DNA of 64,000 nucleotides. Origin: Eucalyptus grandis (taxonomy: Eukaryota; Streptophyta; Magnoliopsida; Myrtales; Myrtaceae). The stretch covers positions 19,982,559 through 20,046,558 of the forward strand of contig NC_052614.1 of the NCBI RefSeq assembly GCF_016545825.1. The letters are read 5' to 3'. The notes under the pieces were generated by a model. That model worked only from the letters and a program-made list of their open reading frames with translations, had not been told where the DNA came from and searched no databases. Below, in pieces: positions 10,787 to 24,530 of the stretch. Each line of letters opens with the position of its first letter. Position 1 is the stretch's first letter. Position numbers and translations under genes: made by a program.

Positions 10787-13700
10787 AAAAAAGAAAAGTT
10801 TACCCAGGATTTTTAGGTACTTTCATTTTAATCTTACCCCCGCATGATTTTGTTTCAATTCTAAGTGGTACTTCACGTACAAAACCACATAACATCAGGG
10901 TTGATTGAATCTAGCTCCTATGAATAGACTGGGCCAGATTTTGGATATTGGTAACCGTATCCGTGACCACTCCTCTCCCTCCCGTCCCTCCCTCCCTCTC
11001 TATGATTCAAATGTTTTCAATGCATCATATGGTTAATTTCCATCTATTCAAAGAAGACTGCTCTACCTCATTGCCACTACTGCTTGTTAGCCACAGTTAA
11101 AGGTCACACTGACTAAGTGATTAGAATAGGCTAGAAGGACATCGAAGTTCTTTGTAAATTTCAAACTTTCTAAGTTTGGGTTGTAAAGGAAAACCCCCTG
11201 GAGGACAGGGTTTTTTTGGTAATGACGCAAAAAAGCACCCCACTTGTCAGGCAAGCATTATAAGGGAGGTTGAACGAAAAGACCATCCCTTTTGCACCCA
11301 AACTTACAACAGGACTTTTTGATGACCGCTGCAAATTCAGCAGAGCAATTGGCAATCGTGAAAGAAAAATGACTGAAGCCCAGATGGTGGAATAGTAAAG
11401 TGTTCCAATCAAAATGAATGTTCAAACACCAGAGGCTTTAGCCTTCTGGAGCGAGGACACACAAAAGACTGCCATCACAAAATAACTGCCAAATAAAGCT
11501 TTAAGACATTCAAGCACAGGCTGTTTCACCAGCCAGCAGTAAGTGAGAACTATTACCTGACAATAACCAAGATCGAAATTGTAAAATGAGTAGGTCAATA
11601 AAATATCTCGAAGAAGATTCACGTTTGGGTTGTCATCTCCTTCATAGAATGAGAGTGACCTATCAGTCCTAACCTTCAATATGGAAGATGGATAAAAAGT
11701 CAAAAACACATCAAATTTCACAAGAAGAGCAGCAACTATACTGGAAAAATCACGCCAAACTTCACTTACCACATCCTTATCAATAAGACCTTTCCTCTCC
11801 CTGAACTTAGTGAACCTCTTTGCTTGTTCTGCAGATATACTCTGTCAAACAAAAAAGAACTCATTTTGCGTTTGCTTTCACATGATCTTACTTAGCATGC
11901 AACACTTGAGAAATGCACCTTTTTGATGTAGTTGCTCACGTGTGCTTTCTATGATTCATATAAAATCTGTCTAAAGAGACTAACCGAAATATAGATATTT
12001 TCCTGCGTTAATAAGGATATTCAAATGGTCGAGCAACTACATCAAAAAGGCTAACTAATGTTTGAGGTAGTAACCCATTTAGACACATGGGATGTTTCTA
12101 TAGCAATTATGGAGCCCAAATGAAGGTTTGACATCCTTTCTCTTTCATTTTCTTCTCTATGTAATAGTTCAACAAATGACTAGCAATTCTTGGTAACTTC
12201 CATCTTGTTATACCTAGATCATTTTTTAATCATTTGTGAAGAAAGAAGAATCTGTAATTTATCAAAGAACTAGGTGACAGTGTATTGTTGTCAAATGTTG
12301 TCCATAAAATGTTTTACCATTAAGTAATTTCAAATGGGATTATTGAAGTAAATGTCATTAGATTACTTGTATTATCCTCTTTTCTGTCACCCCACCCCAT
12401 ATCCTGAAGGCAGTGACGAAAGAGAACCAGCTCCTGCTGGACAGAAATTACCACAGATAAAAACCTATTGTAAAGCCATGATATTAGTAGGATGGGGAGC
12501 AATAGTAACAGTAGGATGACACTCCAAGAAAAAACAAACAAAACCGCAAAAAATATTGGAACATTTTCAAAGTTTACCATGGTATCAAAGACACAAGCAT
12601 AGCCAAGCAGAAACATGCATGGTGGGCACCAAAGAGCATTCAGCACCAGGAGGCATTTCATGTGAAGGGCATCAAAAGCATGAAGATGCATACCTGCCAT
12701 TGGTGTTTGATGGTTTCATACTCCAACTTTTTCATTGACCTAAGATATTCTCTCTCCGCATACGTCGAATCAAAGGCATGGTATCCCAACAAGAGCGCCC
12801 AAACCTGTAAACATCAATGTTACTATAACAACATCACCATATGAACAAGAAAAATGCTAGAAAGGACAAAACCAAAAAGCACTCCATATGGACAACTAGG
12901 ATGCTAATAATCCATCCAAACCGACAAAATACACACCTCTCTCCTCAATCTGTGCTCTACTCCTCCGTAAAATATTCTCTTTTTCAGTGCTTTTGAATCA
13001 ATCACCCGTCCTTCAGAATCCAAGAAAGTAGCCCACTGAAAACACAATAGAAGATAACAAGGCTAAGAGGCATGGCATTCGTCTATCTCTAATACTAGAA
13101 AAGACAGGACAGCAAGCACCATTTACATCATAGAATGAAACAAAATCATCATCGATGGATTCTGTTTAAATGATTGACAAAGAATTATACTAGAAAAGCA
13201 ATGTTCATACCTCTCCTGACCCTAACGGTGACTGACGTGGTTTCCCCCATACCATCGATAATTTATCAAACTGCCAAAATGCAACACGAGAAGTTGTGCA
13301 GAAAATAATAAGTGAAGAGTAACTTAAGTCTTCAAGGTAGACAGGAAGTACGAGAAGACAAATATATAAATAAATAAATAAATAACAACAACAACAACAA
13401 CAGCTGCAATGAGACAACTACATAAGTACATGTGAAATGCATTACAGAAGTAAGGAAAGCAATTGAAGAGGTACAACCAATAGTTCAGCGGTAAACAATG
13501 TAAATGAGGTAGTTACACGACATTTTTCAACAGGACTGAATGAAAAAAAAAAAAAAAAAAGGCAAGAGTTCTCTAATGGCGAAGATGATCAGGACCGTCT
13601 TTTTTTTTTTTTTTTTTTTTGGCCCCTCTACAGTCAGACACGCCAGTTAGGTAATTAAAAAGCTTTGTCAAATTATCAATAAAGTAGGAATCAACTTAAG

Positions 13701-15646
13701 ATGATGCCAATTAGTCACCTGAGACTCATTTAAGGATGGCACTAACTTGCAATCTACTGCTCTTGGGGACCATATACTTCATTAGTGAAAGGACAGACTA
13801 TAATGAAGCACTCAGATTTCACTAAATCTCCAAAGAAATATAAAAAACACAGCAGTTCAACCCCAATTTGAAGTTTTATAGCATGCGATATTCATAAGTT
13901 GCAGAAAATTACCTCCAGAGGATCTGGCACAACAGGAACCTCAACAGGAGCTTTCTCTGGATCAGTGGATGGCTTGTAAGAGTAATCATGATAGTGCGGG
14001 CTATGGTCTCTCCTCTCATTTGCACCATACCCATTGTTTAGACTTTCGCGAAGGAGTTGTGAAGTCGTTTCTCGAGCAAACCTCGTCACTAAAGAGAACT
14101 TCTCCAGCACTTGAATTGAAAGATCCCGAGCAGGATCATGAACCTTTGGTCGTGGCCTCCCATTGTACAAAGACAAACTTGCAACTTCACCACTAACACT
14201 GCCATCATCAATTGGCTGATTTTCAGCAGGATGTGGATCTGAAATAGACGTGGATGCAGATAGTCCATTTGCCACAACAGCCCTGGGCAGCTCCAAGGAA
14301 GATAAAGTTCTCTGGACAAGCCAACAAAGCCTCTTTCAAAAGTTGAGCGACGAAGAAGAATGACAGTTACTTAAGTTGCTGCTATTGCTCTAGCCATTGA
14401 AAAGATTCCACTAGTGAAAGTACTATTCCCTAATTGAAATTTATTGCATTATCCCTTCAATCATTGGAAGAGAGAGACCAAGAACAAAGAAAACACTAAC
14501 AAGGATCCTCACATCTCCAAACTCTCTGATCCAATCAGTAGGTAATCTGTTATCTATTATCTGTCATGAATAGCATCATCCTTGACCAGTCTCATGAACA
14601 GGTAACTTGTAAGGCACACATGGAAGGCTAAATGCCTAAAAGTACTTTACAAAACAAAACCAAATTCAAGCAGGAGAATGTGATGTGACACGCACCTGAA
14701 GAGGATTCTGAAAATCGTTCACGAGAAATATGTTGGCATCGTCAGCTGACCTGAAATAGGATCGCTTACTTAGAGAAACTAACAAGCAACAGGGAACAGC
14801 AGGGCTATATTTTGTGACACAGGAGACATTCATCAGCAACTCCAAGTCTATCTTATTAGTATTAAAAGGTCAAATCACTAATTTCTCTCTATGTTGCCCA
14901 CTAGGTTCCTTGATCTATAAAACAAAGGTGACATACTTCCAAGATCTGAAAAAAAAATAAAAAAGATCTTAAATGCCAGCAAGCATCAAATGGGCCATCA
15001 AAGATTTTGATCTTTGTCCTTTCTTACACTTCTTTTGATTTTACTCCCATGTTTACTCCAAGTCTTAGGCTCCTAGGAGAGCAGCCATAATACCATAGGG
15101 AGAAAATACATGTCACTGAAAGTTCATGAAATATAACAGCCTACTTTCTCAATCCTAGACTTCCTTCTTAAAAGAGGCCACCTTCAAAAGGTTCTTACGA
15201 TATGGGATTAGAATATTTCAATCAACATAAGAAAAGAAACCTAACAGAGATAGAGAGAAAGTCAGATTGCATGAACTGGTATTTGTTCAACATCCCAACT
15301 GGCTTCTTTCTCAAGAAAGAAAATGATATAACCAACGATTATCAATTGAGAAGTAAAATCTATGGATTAAGTCAAGATAATCTCCAAAACAATCAGAAAT
15401 AAATGGAAAAGGATGATATTTATCTGCCAGACTTCAGTCTGAAACATCATTTGATGTTACAATCATCAAAACGATGTCAATCTTGTAGCACTAAGCACAT
15501 TCTTTTACAGAATATGCAGAAAAACTTCATTAAACCTTCAAAAATTTCCTCTTGTAGTGTGTTTATAGTATTTTCATAATGACTGCAACATTTAAATTGA
15601 ATTATACAACTGAATGTAGCAAATATGGCTCTAATCCACCATCATG

Positions 15647-15681
<35 letters not shown>

Positions 15682-17723
15682 TTTCCTTTCAAATTTGTTC
15701 TTCCAAACATAGATCCTTTTCCTTGGGAAATCTATTTTCTTGTTCTTTTTTTACTATTAAAAAAAGGCATAAATCAGAATTTGGGTCCTAACACTTAACA
15801 GCACACATAGACTTCAAGCCCCTAACAGCATATCATATTTAATATCTACGTCAACAACAGACCTCTCCAACAAATAGAAGTTATTAACACCATTAGTATC
15901 TTCCCCTAAATAATCAGACTCAAGAAGATGCACATACTCTATCGACTATTACATCAATTCTTCTTTTACAAGTATAACACATTCCTCTCCTATATGTAAC
16001 TTATACAGAGATTAAACAAGAATTATTTGAGCACTCAAGTTACCAACAAAAAGAAATCAAGAACTAATGTACCTCACAATAAAAACGTGTTGCTTTATTG
16101 TTGCAAGAAACTCCTTGACTCCTCCACTATAGAAGTAAAGAGGAGGATATGCAAGTCCTGCAGAGTACTATCAATCACACAATGCATACCAAGTAGAGTC
16201 CAATTTTGCTGGACAAGTTCATTTGTTGGAAAGAAATAAAACATCATGAGGTGACCAACACGTTGTTGCGACCAATTTTTCCAAAACTGAATATTGCTTT
16301 ACAGAGTTAACATTAAGATATTCATGTCAAAATTGAAGATCATCTTGAAGAAGCAGAAGTCTCTCCTCTCCCATCACACAACGGTATGCTTTCTTTTCAA
16401 GCTTAGTACGAGCATACATAATTTTAAGACAGCCAAAACCCTCAAAACTGTCTTATCGCTTTGACATCCTCTCTGCATCATTCTCGGCTTAAAAGGAATG
16501 CTCAACAAGGACATACTATTTGGGACCAAACAACGACCTAAAAAGGATGAGTGAATCATTGAACAGCTTTCAACTTCAGATTTCTCATGATATATGATGA
16601 CACCTATGGACAAGCAGAAAAAATGGTTGACAAATTGTGCTACTAACTTAGCCACAAATATACAATATCCACATTCTTTGCCAAAGACAATTTTAGTAGA
16701 TTTGAGGATCATGGTTTCCTTGATATTTTCATCTTCACAATGAAATTTCACCAATTAAACAGACAGGAAAACCAGTTATTCAATTGCTTCCCCCCGAGAC
16801 AGAGATTACAACGCACGAGGTCAATCAGATACCAAAGCTCCCTAATGTCTTCAACAGAGTGTTTCCTGGCTTGGCTATTACATTAGCCAATCCACGGAAA
16901 AGAAATTTAAGCAGAAACTGTATATTAGCACGGTTCTTTACCTGTGGACATAACGACTATGATGTATTGCCACCCGAGCGTTGGGGTGTGGCGACGGATG
17001 GACCTCACGTCGGAGAAAGAAACCCCCCTGATCGTGTAAAGATTCCTATCTGCACGCACAAACAATCGACAAGAAAACGGCCTCAGAAACTATATCCTCG
17101 CGCACAACAAGATGAACGAAGACCAAAAAGAGAAAGCTGCACGATACCTTTTTCGGACAGTTTCGAGTGCTGACCTTTGTAGGGTATCCAGGTCTACAGC
17201 GCAGCACAACAAGACAACACGAGCGATTAACCGCCGCGAGGCGCGACCATTTCCCGACGATCGACACACAATCAAACAATCAAACAAACAAACGACCGAG
17301 ACCGATCGAACGAAGCTCACCAGCAGAAGGCACGCCCCTTGCTTGATCAGCATCAGCCTGCCGCCGATCCTCTCGGCGGCGAACTGCGAGGGGTGGATCG
17401 TCACGTTGTCCTTCACGTAGACCAGCTCCGCGCCGTCCGGCTCGGCGGAGGAGCTCGTCTTGGCGCTGTCGCTCCGCTGCATGCTCACGGATCCCTGATT
17501 GGACCGAGGAATCGTCAGAACGCCGGCAATCGTCGATCGCGGCACCGAATGCGGGCGATCGAGCAACGCCCGACGAAAACGGCAAAAAAAAAAAAAAAAA
17601 AAAAAACAAGAGAGAAGGAAAGGATCGATCCGGTCGGCGAGGAGGAGGAGGAGGGATTGCCTGGCGCTGCGAGGCGGCGTAATCGGCGTCGTCGGAGAGA
17701 TCGTGGAGCTCCGTCTCGTGCAT
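9124..17723 (-). CDS. TBC-domain Rab GTPase-activating protein, TBC1D15-like, 15 coding exons, 654 aa
   Basis: Exons, 5' to 3': 17661-17723, 17321-17494, 17148-17193, 16942-17049, 16073-16157, 14696-14750, 13913-14311, 13211-13270, 12937-13035, 12694-12804, 11770-11841, 11557-11673, 10479-10628, 9979-10079, 9124-9448. They total 1965 nt and stay in frame at every junction. The N-terminal region (about 40-175) holds the 'KDNVTIHPSQFAAERI', 'TWIPYKGQ' and 'SIRRHTP' motifs of the TBC1D15/17-type Rab-binding region. A low-complexity linker (about 178-310) follows, then the TBC domain (about 340-600). The dual fingers are present: IDKDVVR supplies arginine 426 (IxxDxxR) and GYCQ supplies glutamine 463 (YxQ), so the protein should be catalytically competent. 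It would stimulate GTP hydrolysis on a Rab in membrane traffic; which Rab cannot be told. Start: first ATG (MHETELHDLSDDADYAASQ), the usual N-terminus as I recall it. Intron 1 appears to be GC-AG, and the exon 13 donor abuts a (CT)n tract. Confidence 0.93.
10447..10477. repeat. (GA)n/(CT)n microsatellite touching a splice donor
   Basis: On the minus strand exon 13 of the Rab-GAP gene ends AAG and the intron begins GT followed at once by a long (CT)n run. The repeat therefore occupies donor positions +3 onward, in place of the usual AAGT. Replication slippage here cannot change the coding sequence but could affect U1 pairing. Confidence 0.9.
10751..10785. repeat. Poly(A) run of 35 inside Rab-GAP intron 12
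   Basis: A homopolymer of 35 A is followed by an A-rich tail. It lies within the intron between exons 12 and 13. It may mark the tail of an old retroposon, but I recognised no SINE or LINE body next to it. Length is likely unreliable in the assembly. Confidence 0.85.
14751..16072 (-). other. Intron 5 of the Rab-GAP gene
   Basis: This 1.3-kb AT-rich intron separates the exon ending 'KQHVFIV' from the exon beginning 'SADDANIFLVND'. It includes a (CT)n microsatellite at about 15649-15679. Open frames inside it (15202-15402 and others) have no similarity that I recognise, and no nested gene is supported. Confidence 0.75.
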
Positions 17724-20339
17724 CGCTTTAGGGTTTTTCCGGCGAGGGACTCTTGTAGAAGAGATCGATGACGATGGCGGGGGGAGATGAGGGGAGCGCG
17801 TTTGCTTAGCGAGGGAGAGAATAATGCTGACGCGGACCCGCGGCGATGGTGTGAAGGAAGAGTAGTTTTTGCTTTTTTTTTAAATATTTTTTTTTTATAT
17901 ATTTTCCGATTTTTTTCCGATTTTTTTTTTTTTTTGGTCGTAGTTGCGGCTCTTCGATTTCTAAAGCCGGTGTGCCGTGGGGGCCACGCGCTATGCAGGA
18001 ATTAAAAAGGGCGGGTTCGAGAAGGAATTTTTTGTGAAGGTTCTCTTCAATGATTCCTTTGGTGCCCGCCTTTTGGTGGGTTACCATTTCTCCTCCCCAT
18101 TTTGATTAGTATTCTCATCATTGCTGTCCTCGTCATCTTTGCGAGGGAAGCTACCTTCCTACACAAGATGGACCACGCATGAAATAGTCGCAACTTTTGT
18201 AAAGCGCCGCCTATTTTGGTGTTAAAACTTTTGAAAAGTAATTATTTAAGTGACTTCTACAATGACTCAATAAGATTACCTAAATGGGCGTTTTTCAAAA
18301 ATTTCGATATTAAATTGATCGTTCATAAAATTTTGGCTAGAGGTGGTAAAATGAGTCTAGAACCTATACTTTGACCCACACTTATATATGTTGCCTTAAG
18401 TTTTAAAAATAAGATTAAGATGGTCATAAATGGGTTACTTATCTATTAAGTTTAAGTGAGTCATGGATAGACTAGTTTTTTTTTTAATTATTCTTTTAAT
18501 TTTCTCATTTTTTACTTTTCCACTTTTTCTAGGAAATTCTTGCCAACTAGTCGCCGTCAATGGTCACTATTAATTGCCACAAGTCATGGGGGTGACACCT
18601 GCCGATGCCAAAAGGTCAAGGAAATTGGTGACCTGATGACAAGGACATTGACGACCGAAACCCCTAGTGAACGATGGCCCATTAGTTGTCAATCTTCGAC
18701 GTTTGCCACCACTAGTTGATCACCTTCGGATGCCATTGATCACCACCGGTTGTCGATCATTACTAGTCACTACTAGTCATCTATCGTCACCATGGCTAGT
18801 CCTCGTTGATCATCACTTGTTGGTCATCTGACATAGAAAATAAAAATTAGAAATTACAAAAATTGTCCATGGTGTTTTAGTAATATATATTTTTAAAAAT
18901 TTATTAGAAACAAATTTTGTTAAATTAGATTACATATGGGTCAATGCTTCTTTAAAACCCCAAACTGATACATCGTGACAAATTTATCCCAAACTAATTT
19001 TTTGACCTAAAAAAACTTCAAATTGGTACATTTTTGACAAATTTACCAAAAACTAGTATATTTATGACACATTTACCCTCTATTAGTTTTTATTAAATTT
19101 TAGTAATGAATGATACACATGTGACAAATTTATCCCAAACTAATTTTTTGACCTCCAAAATACACTTTTGACAAATTTACCCTTTGTTAGTTTTGTTAAA
19201 TTTTAATATTAAATTACTAAGTTAAATGACACGTGACCATTGATTGATGTACCGATTTTGGATTTTATTCTCTATTTGTCACAGTTATATAATTTTTGTA
19301 ATTTTTTGTGGCATTAATCTAATTTAATGAAGGGTACATTTATCACAAATGTACCAATTTAGGATTTTTTGTGGTCAAATAAATTAGTTTGAGGTAAATT
19401 TATCACAAGCAATCACAAGTATACTATTTTGAGGTTTTTCATGGTAAAAAAATTAGTTTATGATAAATTTGTCTCACATGTAACAATTTGAGGCTTTTCA
19501 GGGTATTAATCCATTATATACTGAATTTTTTTGGCAATATGAGTTGGGTCGATATGAGCCACTAGAATTATATTGTATGAAAATTGGTTAAAACGGGTTA
19601 GATGAGTTAATATGAATTTGATCATTTTGACCCAATTCACCAATTTGGCAGGTCAGTTTTGGCATTAAATTGATTGTTCATAAAATTTTAAGTTTTAAAA
19701 TCTTAATATTAGAAACTTGACAAAACGAAGACACAAGCCAAAAGCAAAAATCACAAAGCAAATATTCGAACTGTGCCACTATTTTCCTTGTTTGTTAGAC
19801 TCAAAAGCAAAATTAGGAAACAAATATTCTCTCCAAATAATTTCATTTAAAATCACAAATATCTATATTTTTTTTCAAAAAGAAAAAAAAGGAAGTAAAA
19901 TTTTCTCGCATCTCCGAATTTCTTCTTTGTTTCTTCATTGACTTATGCTCTGTCTTGAGACTGAACAACGGAGCTTGGAGCCTTTGGAAATCCACTGCTT
20001 CTCTTTGTTTAACTGCGAGAATCATCGCTAGGGAATGTTTGCGAACGTAGTTGGGAAATCCGACGCATTTATATGATTAAAAAAAACAAAAAACAAAACA
20101 AACGACCTTGTCGGTACACAGATGACGCACAATACAATATTAAAATGTTATGTGACAAAACTTGAAAAACGATTAATTTAGTATCAAACATTTAAAAGCA
20201 CTCAAATAAGTCACATCTGATTTTTCATCGTCGGAGTCGACTTACGTAATCACTACTCAAAAGTTATGCTGCATTTTTCTGTCTCATCCATGCCATATCA
20301 AAGTCGCCCAAATCTGATCTTCCTCTCCTTTTTTTTCTC
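17724..20339. other. Upstream flank of the Rab-GAP gene and AT-rich intergenic DNA
   Basis: The first 300 bases (GC-rich up to about 17850, then poly-T runs) should hold the 5' UTR and promoter of the minus-strand Rab-GAP gene; no TATA box was obvious. From 18240 the DNA is AT-rich. Around 18970-19510 phrases such as 'tttatcccaaactaattttt' recur directly, indicating a decayed internally repeated element. No gene was recognised. Confidence 0.5.
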
Positions 20340-21803
20340 TCTCTCCCAACCTTTTCACAAAAGCAAAACATGAAGCCTAGACATTTGCTGTGCCCGAGCC
20401 GCCGCAGCAGCCATCCTCGCCACTTTCTTGACGTTTGCTGCTACACTCGCCATCCCTGCTATCGCCGCCGCAGCCATGGGCAAGTTCGCTGTCTTAGTCC
20501 TAGTCCTCGCGGTCCCCCGTCCCTCTTTCTAAATCATCTCTTCGGTTGAGCTCAACACCTCCGTCGAGTTAAGGCTCGGCTGGCGATTCCAAGCCGTGGA
20601 CGCTGGTGTCGAGCTAACTCCTTTCAGTTTCCAGATCTAGCAATGGTGGCTTGTCCATGGCCATGAGATCCGCTGGCGAGGCCAACATTCGGACGACCAT
20701 GGACAAGCCACCGAAAAGGGACGACGGCTGCATCCGCAATACAAGGGAGATAAAAACAAAAAAAAAAAAACAAAAGAGAAAACAGCATAAGGGCAAGAAC
20801 AGAGAAGTTAGATGTTGAGTAGGTTTCAGGGATGTGGATTGGGTGCGGTAAGAACTGAAACCTTGTCTTTATAACTGAATATCCTCCATGAATTACCTAA
20901 CCATCGAGTTCCATCTTAAAACAATAGAAGTTGCTTTCATAGAGATGATTTTTTTTTTTATTCCATTACTCTTTCCTTAGTGAGTCGCTCGCTCATACAA
21001 TAATCTCAATGAAATTTCTCAATTTGATGATCGTTAATATTTAGAGCAAGCAATCCCAGCCTTTACCAAGTTTGGTATGCTTTAATCGCTCTTTTCTTAC
21101 CGAGTCTAAACATATTTTCTTGGTAAGAGAATAGAATTCACAAAAAAAACGTATCATTGCAGATGAGCATGCTATTTTGGTGCAAATTATACTTCTTCTA
21201 AATAAATCAGAAGATGTGATTCTTCTAACTTTTCCTTGGCGATGACTTCACTTCCTCCACCACCGCCCGAGTGCCGCCGCCACGATCACTTCCTCTTGCT
21301 TTACCGTCACCTCGACCCACCGTCCATACCTTCATCCGTCTACCGCCATCACCATTCCAAGTGCGGTGGCTGTCGACATAACCACCCCAGCTTGTCCACC
21401 TTTGCCTTCCCCCACCCAGCACTCCCAGCGTCTCCATCACCACCGCTCTCCACAGCCACCTCCATCAGCCACGATTACCAGCACCACCCGCAAGTGATGT
21501 AACAACACTAGACCCACTGCCGCTGCTGCTGCTGCCGCTGCCGCCACGACAACCTTTCTTACCTCGATTACTGTGTATACTCGAGTTGTGATACATTTAA
21601 TTTTTCCTAGATTTAATTTTGTGATTAATCTCGAAAAAGAAAGGTACATGAGATATCCGCCAAATGTTCGATTAGGTGTCTAGTTCTTTTTTTCAATTGA
21701 ATCCAAAAATTTTCTTTTTTTGGTCCTTCTGTTGAAAAAAAGATAATGGAAGTGCCAACGTGGCCATTATGTTAAATTCTCCATTGACTCCTTGGGTGGC
21801 GGC
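20340..21803. other. Intergenic, low-complexity coding-like patches, no gene recognised
   Basis: 20375-20530 is GC-rich and 21236-21550 is rich in CCACC and CTGCTGC triplets, giving His/Pro/Ser-rich open frames with no domain. I see no promoter, splice pattern or family match. 21510-21545 is an imperfect (GCTGCC)n tract. Confidence 0.45.
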
Positions 21804-22009
21804 TAAGGCTGCATTTGTTTGTATTTCTTTTTTTTGTTTTTAAACATTTTTTCTGTTTTTTTGTTCTTTTGTTCCCAGGAACAAAAAAGAAACAGAAACA
21901 AGAAACACAAATTTTGTGTTTCTTGTTTCTGAAACACAAATCAGAAACAAAAAAGGAACAAAATTGTGTTCCTTTTTTATTTCTTGGATAGTGCTCGAAC
22001 AACGCCTCT

Positions 22010-22640
22010 CTCCCCCCCGCGACGAGCTTCTCCTCCTGCGACCTGCGACCAGCGACGAGCTTCTCCTCCGGCGACCTGCGACGAGCTTCTCCTCCTGCGA
22101 CCTGCGACGAGCGTCTCCTGCGACGAGCGTCTCCTCCTGCGAGCGAGAGAATTCCATCGTCTTCTCCCGGCGCCGACAAGCGGCCTCTGTCTCGACAGCC
22201 GCTGCTCCTTCACGTGTAAACGTGGTCACCTGCTCCTCCTTCACCGATTGTCTTCACTTCGGCGAGAGCTCGAGTGTTAGGGCTCGCTCGAGCCAGCGCT
22301 TGCCCAGATCTGCGAGCCGCTTGCTCGGCGAGTCTCGCAGATCCGGGCGAGCGTTGCTCACCCAGTCTGCGACGAGCAGACTCGTTTGCTCGCTCGAGAT
22401 GCGGGCGAGCGAGCGAGCAGCGAGCGTCGCTGCTGCTCGAGCTCGGCTCGAGCGAAAGCGAAGCGACAGGCGTCGGCTGCTGCTCGAGCTCGGCTCAGGA
22501 AGCGAGCGCCGAGCGTCGCGTCGCTCGTGCTCGAGCTCAGCGAGGCGAGCAGCCAGCGTCGCGCGCCGCCAGCTCGAGCGAGCGAGCAGCAAGCGTCGCC
22601 GCGCTCGTGCTCAGCCGAGCCGCCCGCCGTGTGTCGGAAC
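22010..22640. repeat. GC-rich tandem and low-complexity core of the Harbinger-like element
   Basis: 22010-22140 consists of tandem variants of a unit containing GCGACGAGC and TTCTCCTCC. 22380-22620 is dominated by overlapping GAGCGAGC and GCTCGAGC words. The long open frames here on both strands are by-products of this composition. The sequence could form strong stem-loops. Confidence 0.8.
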
Positions 22641-24049
22641 CGGGAACCATCGGCGGCTCTTCCGCCGTGCCCAATGGTGCTGCACCGGTGATGGGGGAAA
22701 GGGCACGAAACGGGGCAAATATCTGGCCTTTGCTTTGGCGTTCCTCGACACCATGACGAGTTTGTTCTGTTGATCTTTGTCCCGCGATCCCGTTGTTCGT
22801 GGCAAAAAAAAACGATGCCCTATCTAGGCCAATATCTTCCAGTGGGTATTTTCCTAGTCTTTCTCCATTTATTGATCTATTAATGTCAATCAAAGTAGTT
22901 AGCAAGAATCATGCAAATGCTGAATCGAGCGAGCGAGCAACGAGCCCCTGCTCGCTCTCTCGAGCGCTCGCAACAACGAGCATAGAAGTTATTGTTGCCA
23001 AGTGAGCGTCGCTTACTGCTGCTACACTTTTCATTGTGTGTGGACTGTCAATTGACAACATCGGGCATGACAAAATAGCCTTTTATCACTCTCGAGTTCT
23101 ATACATTATTGTTTCTTTAATCTCAATCTCTATGACATCATGTAGATCTATGGATTTGTGGCTGAATATATCAAAGTGATGTGAATCAATGTCGAAGTTA
23201 TTGTTATTTATTTTTCTGCCTTTGTGTTAAAGCTTCTCAATTTGCGTTTTGTCCCGTATTGCTTGGATTTGGTCTAATATTAGTATTTTCTGTGTGTCTC
23301 TATGAACCCTTGCGACTCAGCCACATTTTGATCCAATCGGAAGTCGAGGAAGAAAAAGGAAAAATGGGTGTTAAAAGTGAGAAAGACAAAAGGAAGAAGA
23401 TGACGCCCGAAGAAGAGAACGTGTAGAGGGGTAGACTAAAGGGGAGGAGAAAAATAAAAGTGAAAGAAAAGAAAAGAACAGAAAAAAAAAAAGGCACGTG
23501 AGAAGAACAACGTTGTCGACTTGTTCATTTAGTACATTCTTTGTGAATCTATAAGAACAACGTTGTTTGACTTTTTTTTTGTAGGAATGTTGGGGATTAT
23601 ACATTATGCGAGATCCTTCATATCTTATGGCTATAATGCTTCGATTTTTTTTTCTCTTTAAGTTATGGATTTGCAGAGAATGGAGGGTGCTGTTTCGTTG
23701 TTCCCTTATTGCTTATTGTCTTGAATTTTTCTTTACTTAAGGTACATCCTCAATTGGTTGATTCATTCTCAGGTGAACGCTGATGCTTTGAGAACTTCAG
23801 TGGATCCATCCAAAGTTTCGCCTTGCCGGTGCCAATCCATTGCAAATAAAATGGCGAGGGATCATAATATGCCTGAAATTTCATGACTGTGTTTCCGACT
23901 TTTGTAATTTTGTTTTTAAGTATTCACTTATCAAATCCAATGTGATGAAGTTGAACGATGAACTATATTACTTCATTATTGTGATGTTATGTATGAAAGG
24001 GTCTACGTAGAGATCTATGAAGTATTCTTCTTTTAGGTAGCTCTTATTG

Positions 24050-24530
24050 TGGGATTTTTACTTACGAAATTTTGTTCCAAGTATGCACATGACCATGTTC
24101 AAAAAGTTTGTCTTCACCAACCATGAACAAAATTAAATTGATGAGCATTTCATTAGAGTGATAATGCAATACCAAGTTTACACTTTATTGAAAAAAAGGC
24201 ACGTGAGAAAAATTTGGAACAAAGTTTATTTATAAAATTTTCTTGAGTATGCACTTATAACCATGTTCAGAATGATTGACTTTACTCACCATGAACAAAA
24301 TTAAATTGATGAACATTTTATGATAATGAGAATTAAAAGTCAAGTTTACACTTTATTTAAAAAAATAAATGGGAAAATTTTGATACGAACTTAAAAAAAT
24401 TTCTTCCGACTAAGCAAATATGATTAAGTTTAGAATGTTTGTTTTCACTTAATATGAACAAAATTAAATTGATGAGCATTTCATGAGAATGATAATTTAA
24501 TACCAAGTTCACATTTTATTAAAATAAAAT
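24050..24530. repeat. Tandem repeat, about 165-bp unit, three copies
   Basis: The phrase 'gaacaaaattaaattgatga' starts at 24125, 24293 and 24456. Each copy is followed by similar sequence ('accaagttt/ca cactttatt', then 'tatga...catgttcagaat'). The unit length is 168 then 163 bases, and a partial copy precedes the first. It lies just inside the right end of the 21807-24773 element. Confidence 0.8.

Noticed and set aside
16374..16754. 126-codon minus-strand open frame
   Set aside because: It lies wholly inside intron 4 of the Rab-GAP gene and resembles no family. The exons on both sides join in frame without it.
17280..17660. Read-through extension of Rab-GAP exon 1 and a plus-strand 130-codon frame
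   Set aside because: The extension runs into a poly-Phe/poly-Lys stretch caused by a homopolymer, and the homologous protein continues with exon 2 sequence.
21916..22773. 285-codon plus-strand open frame, with 160- and 134-codon companions
   Set aside because: They arise from a GC-rich simple repeat in which several frames on both strands are open at once. Ser/Arg/Ala-rich, no domain.
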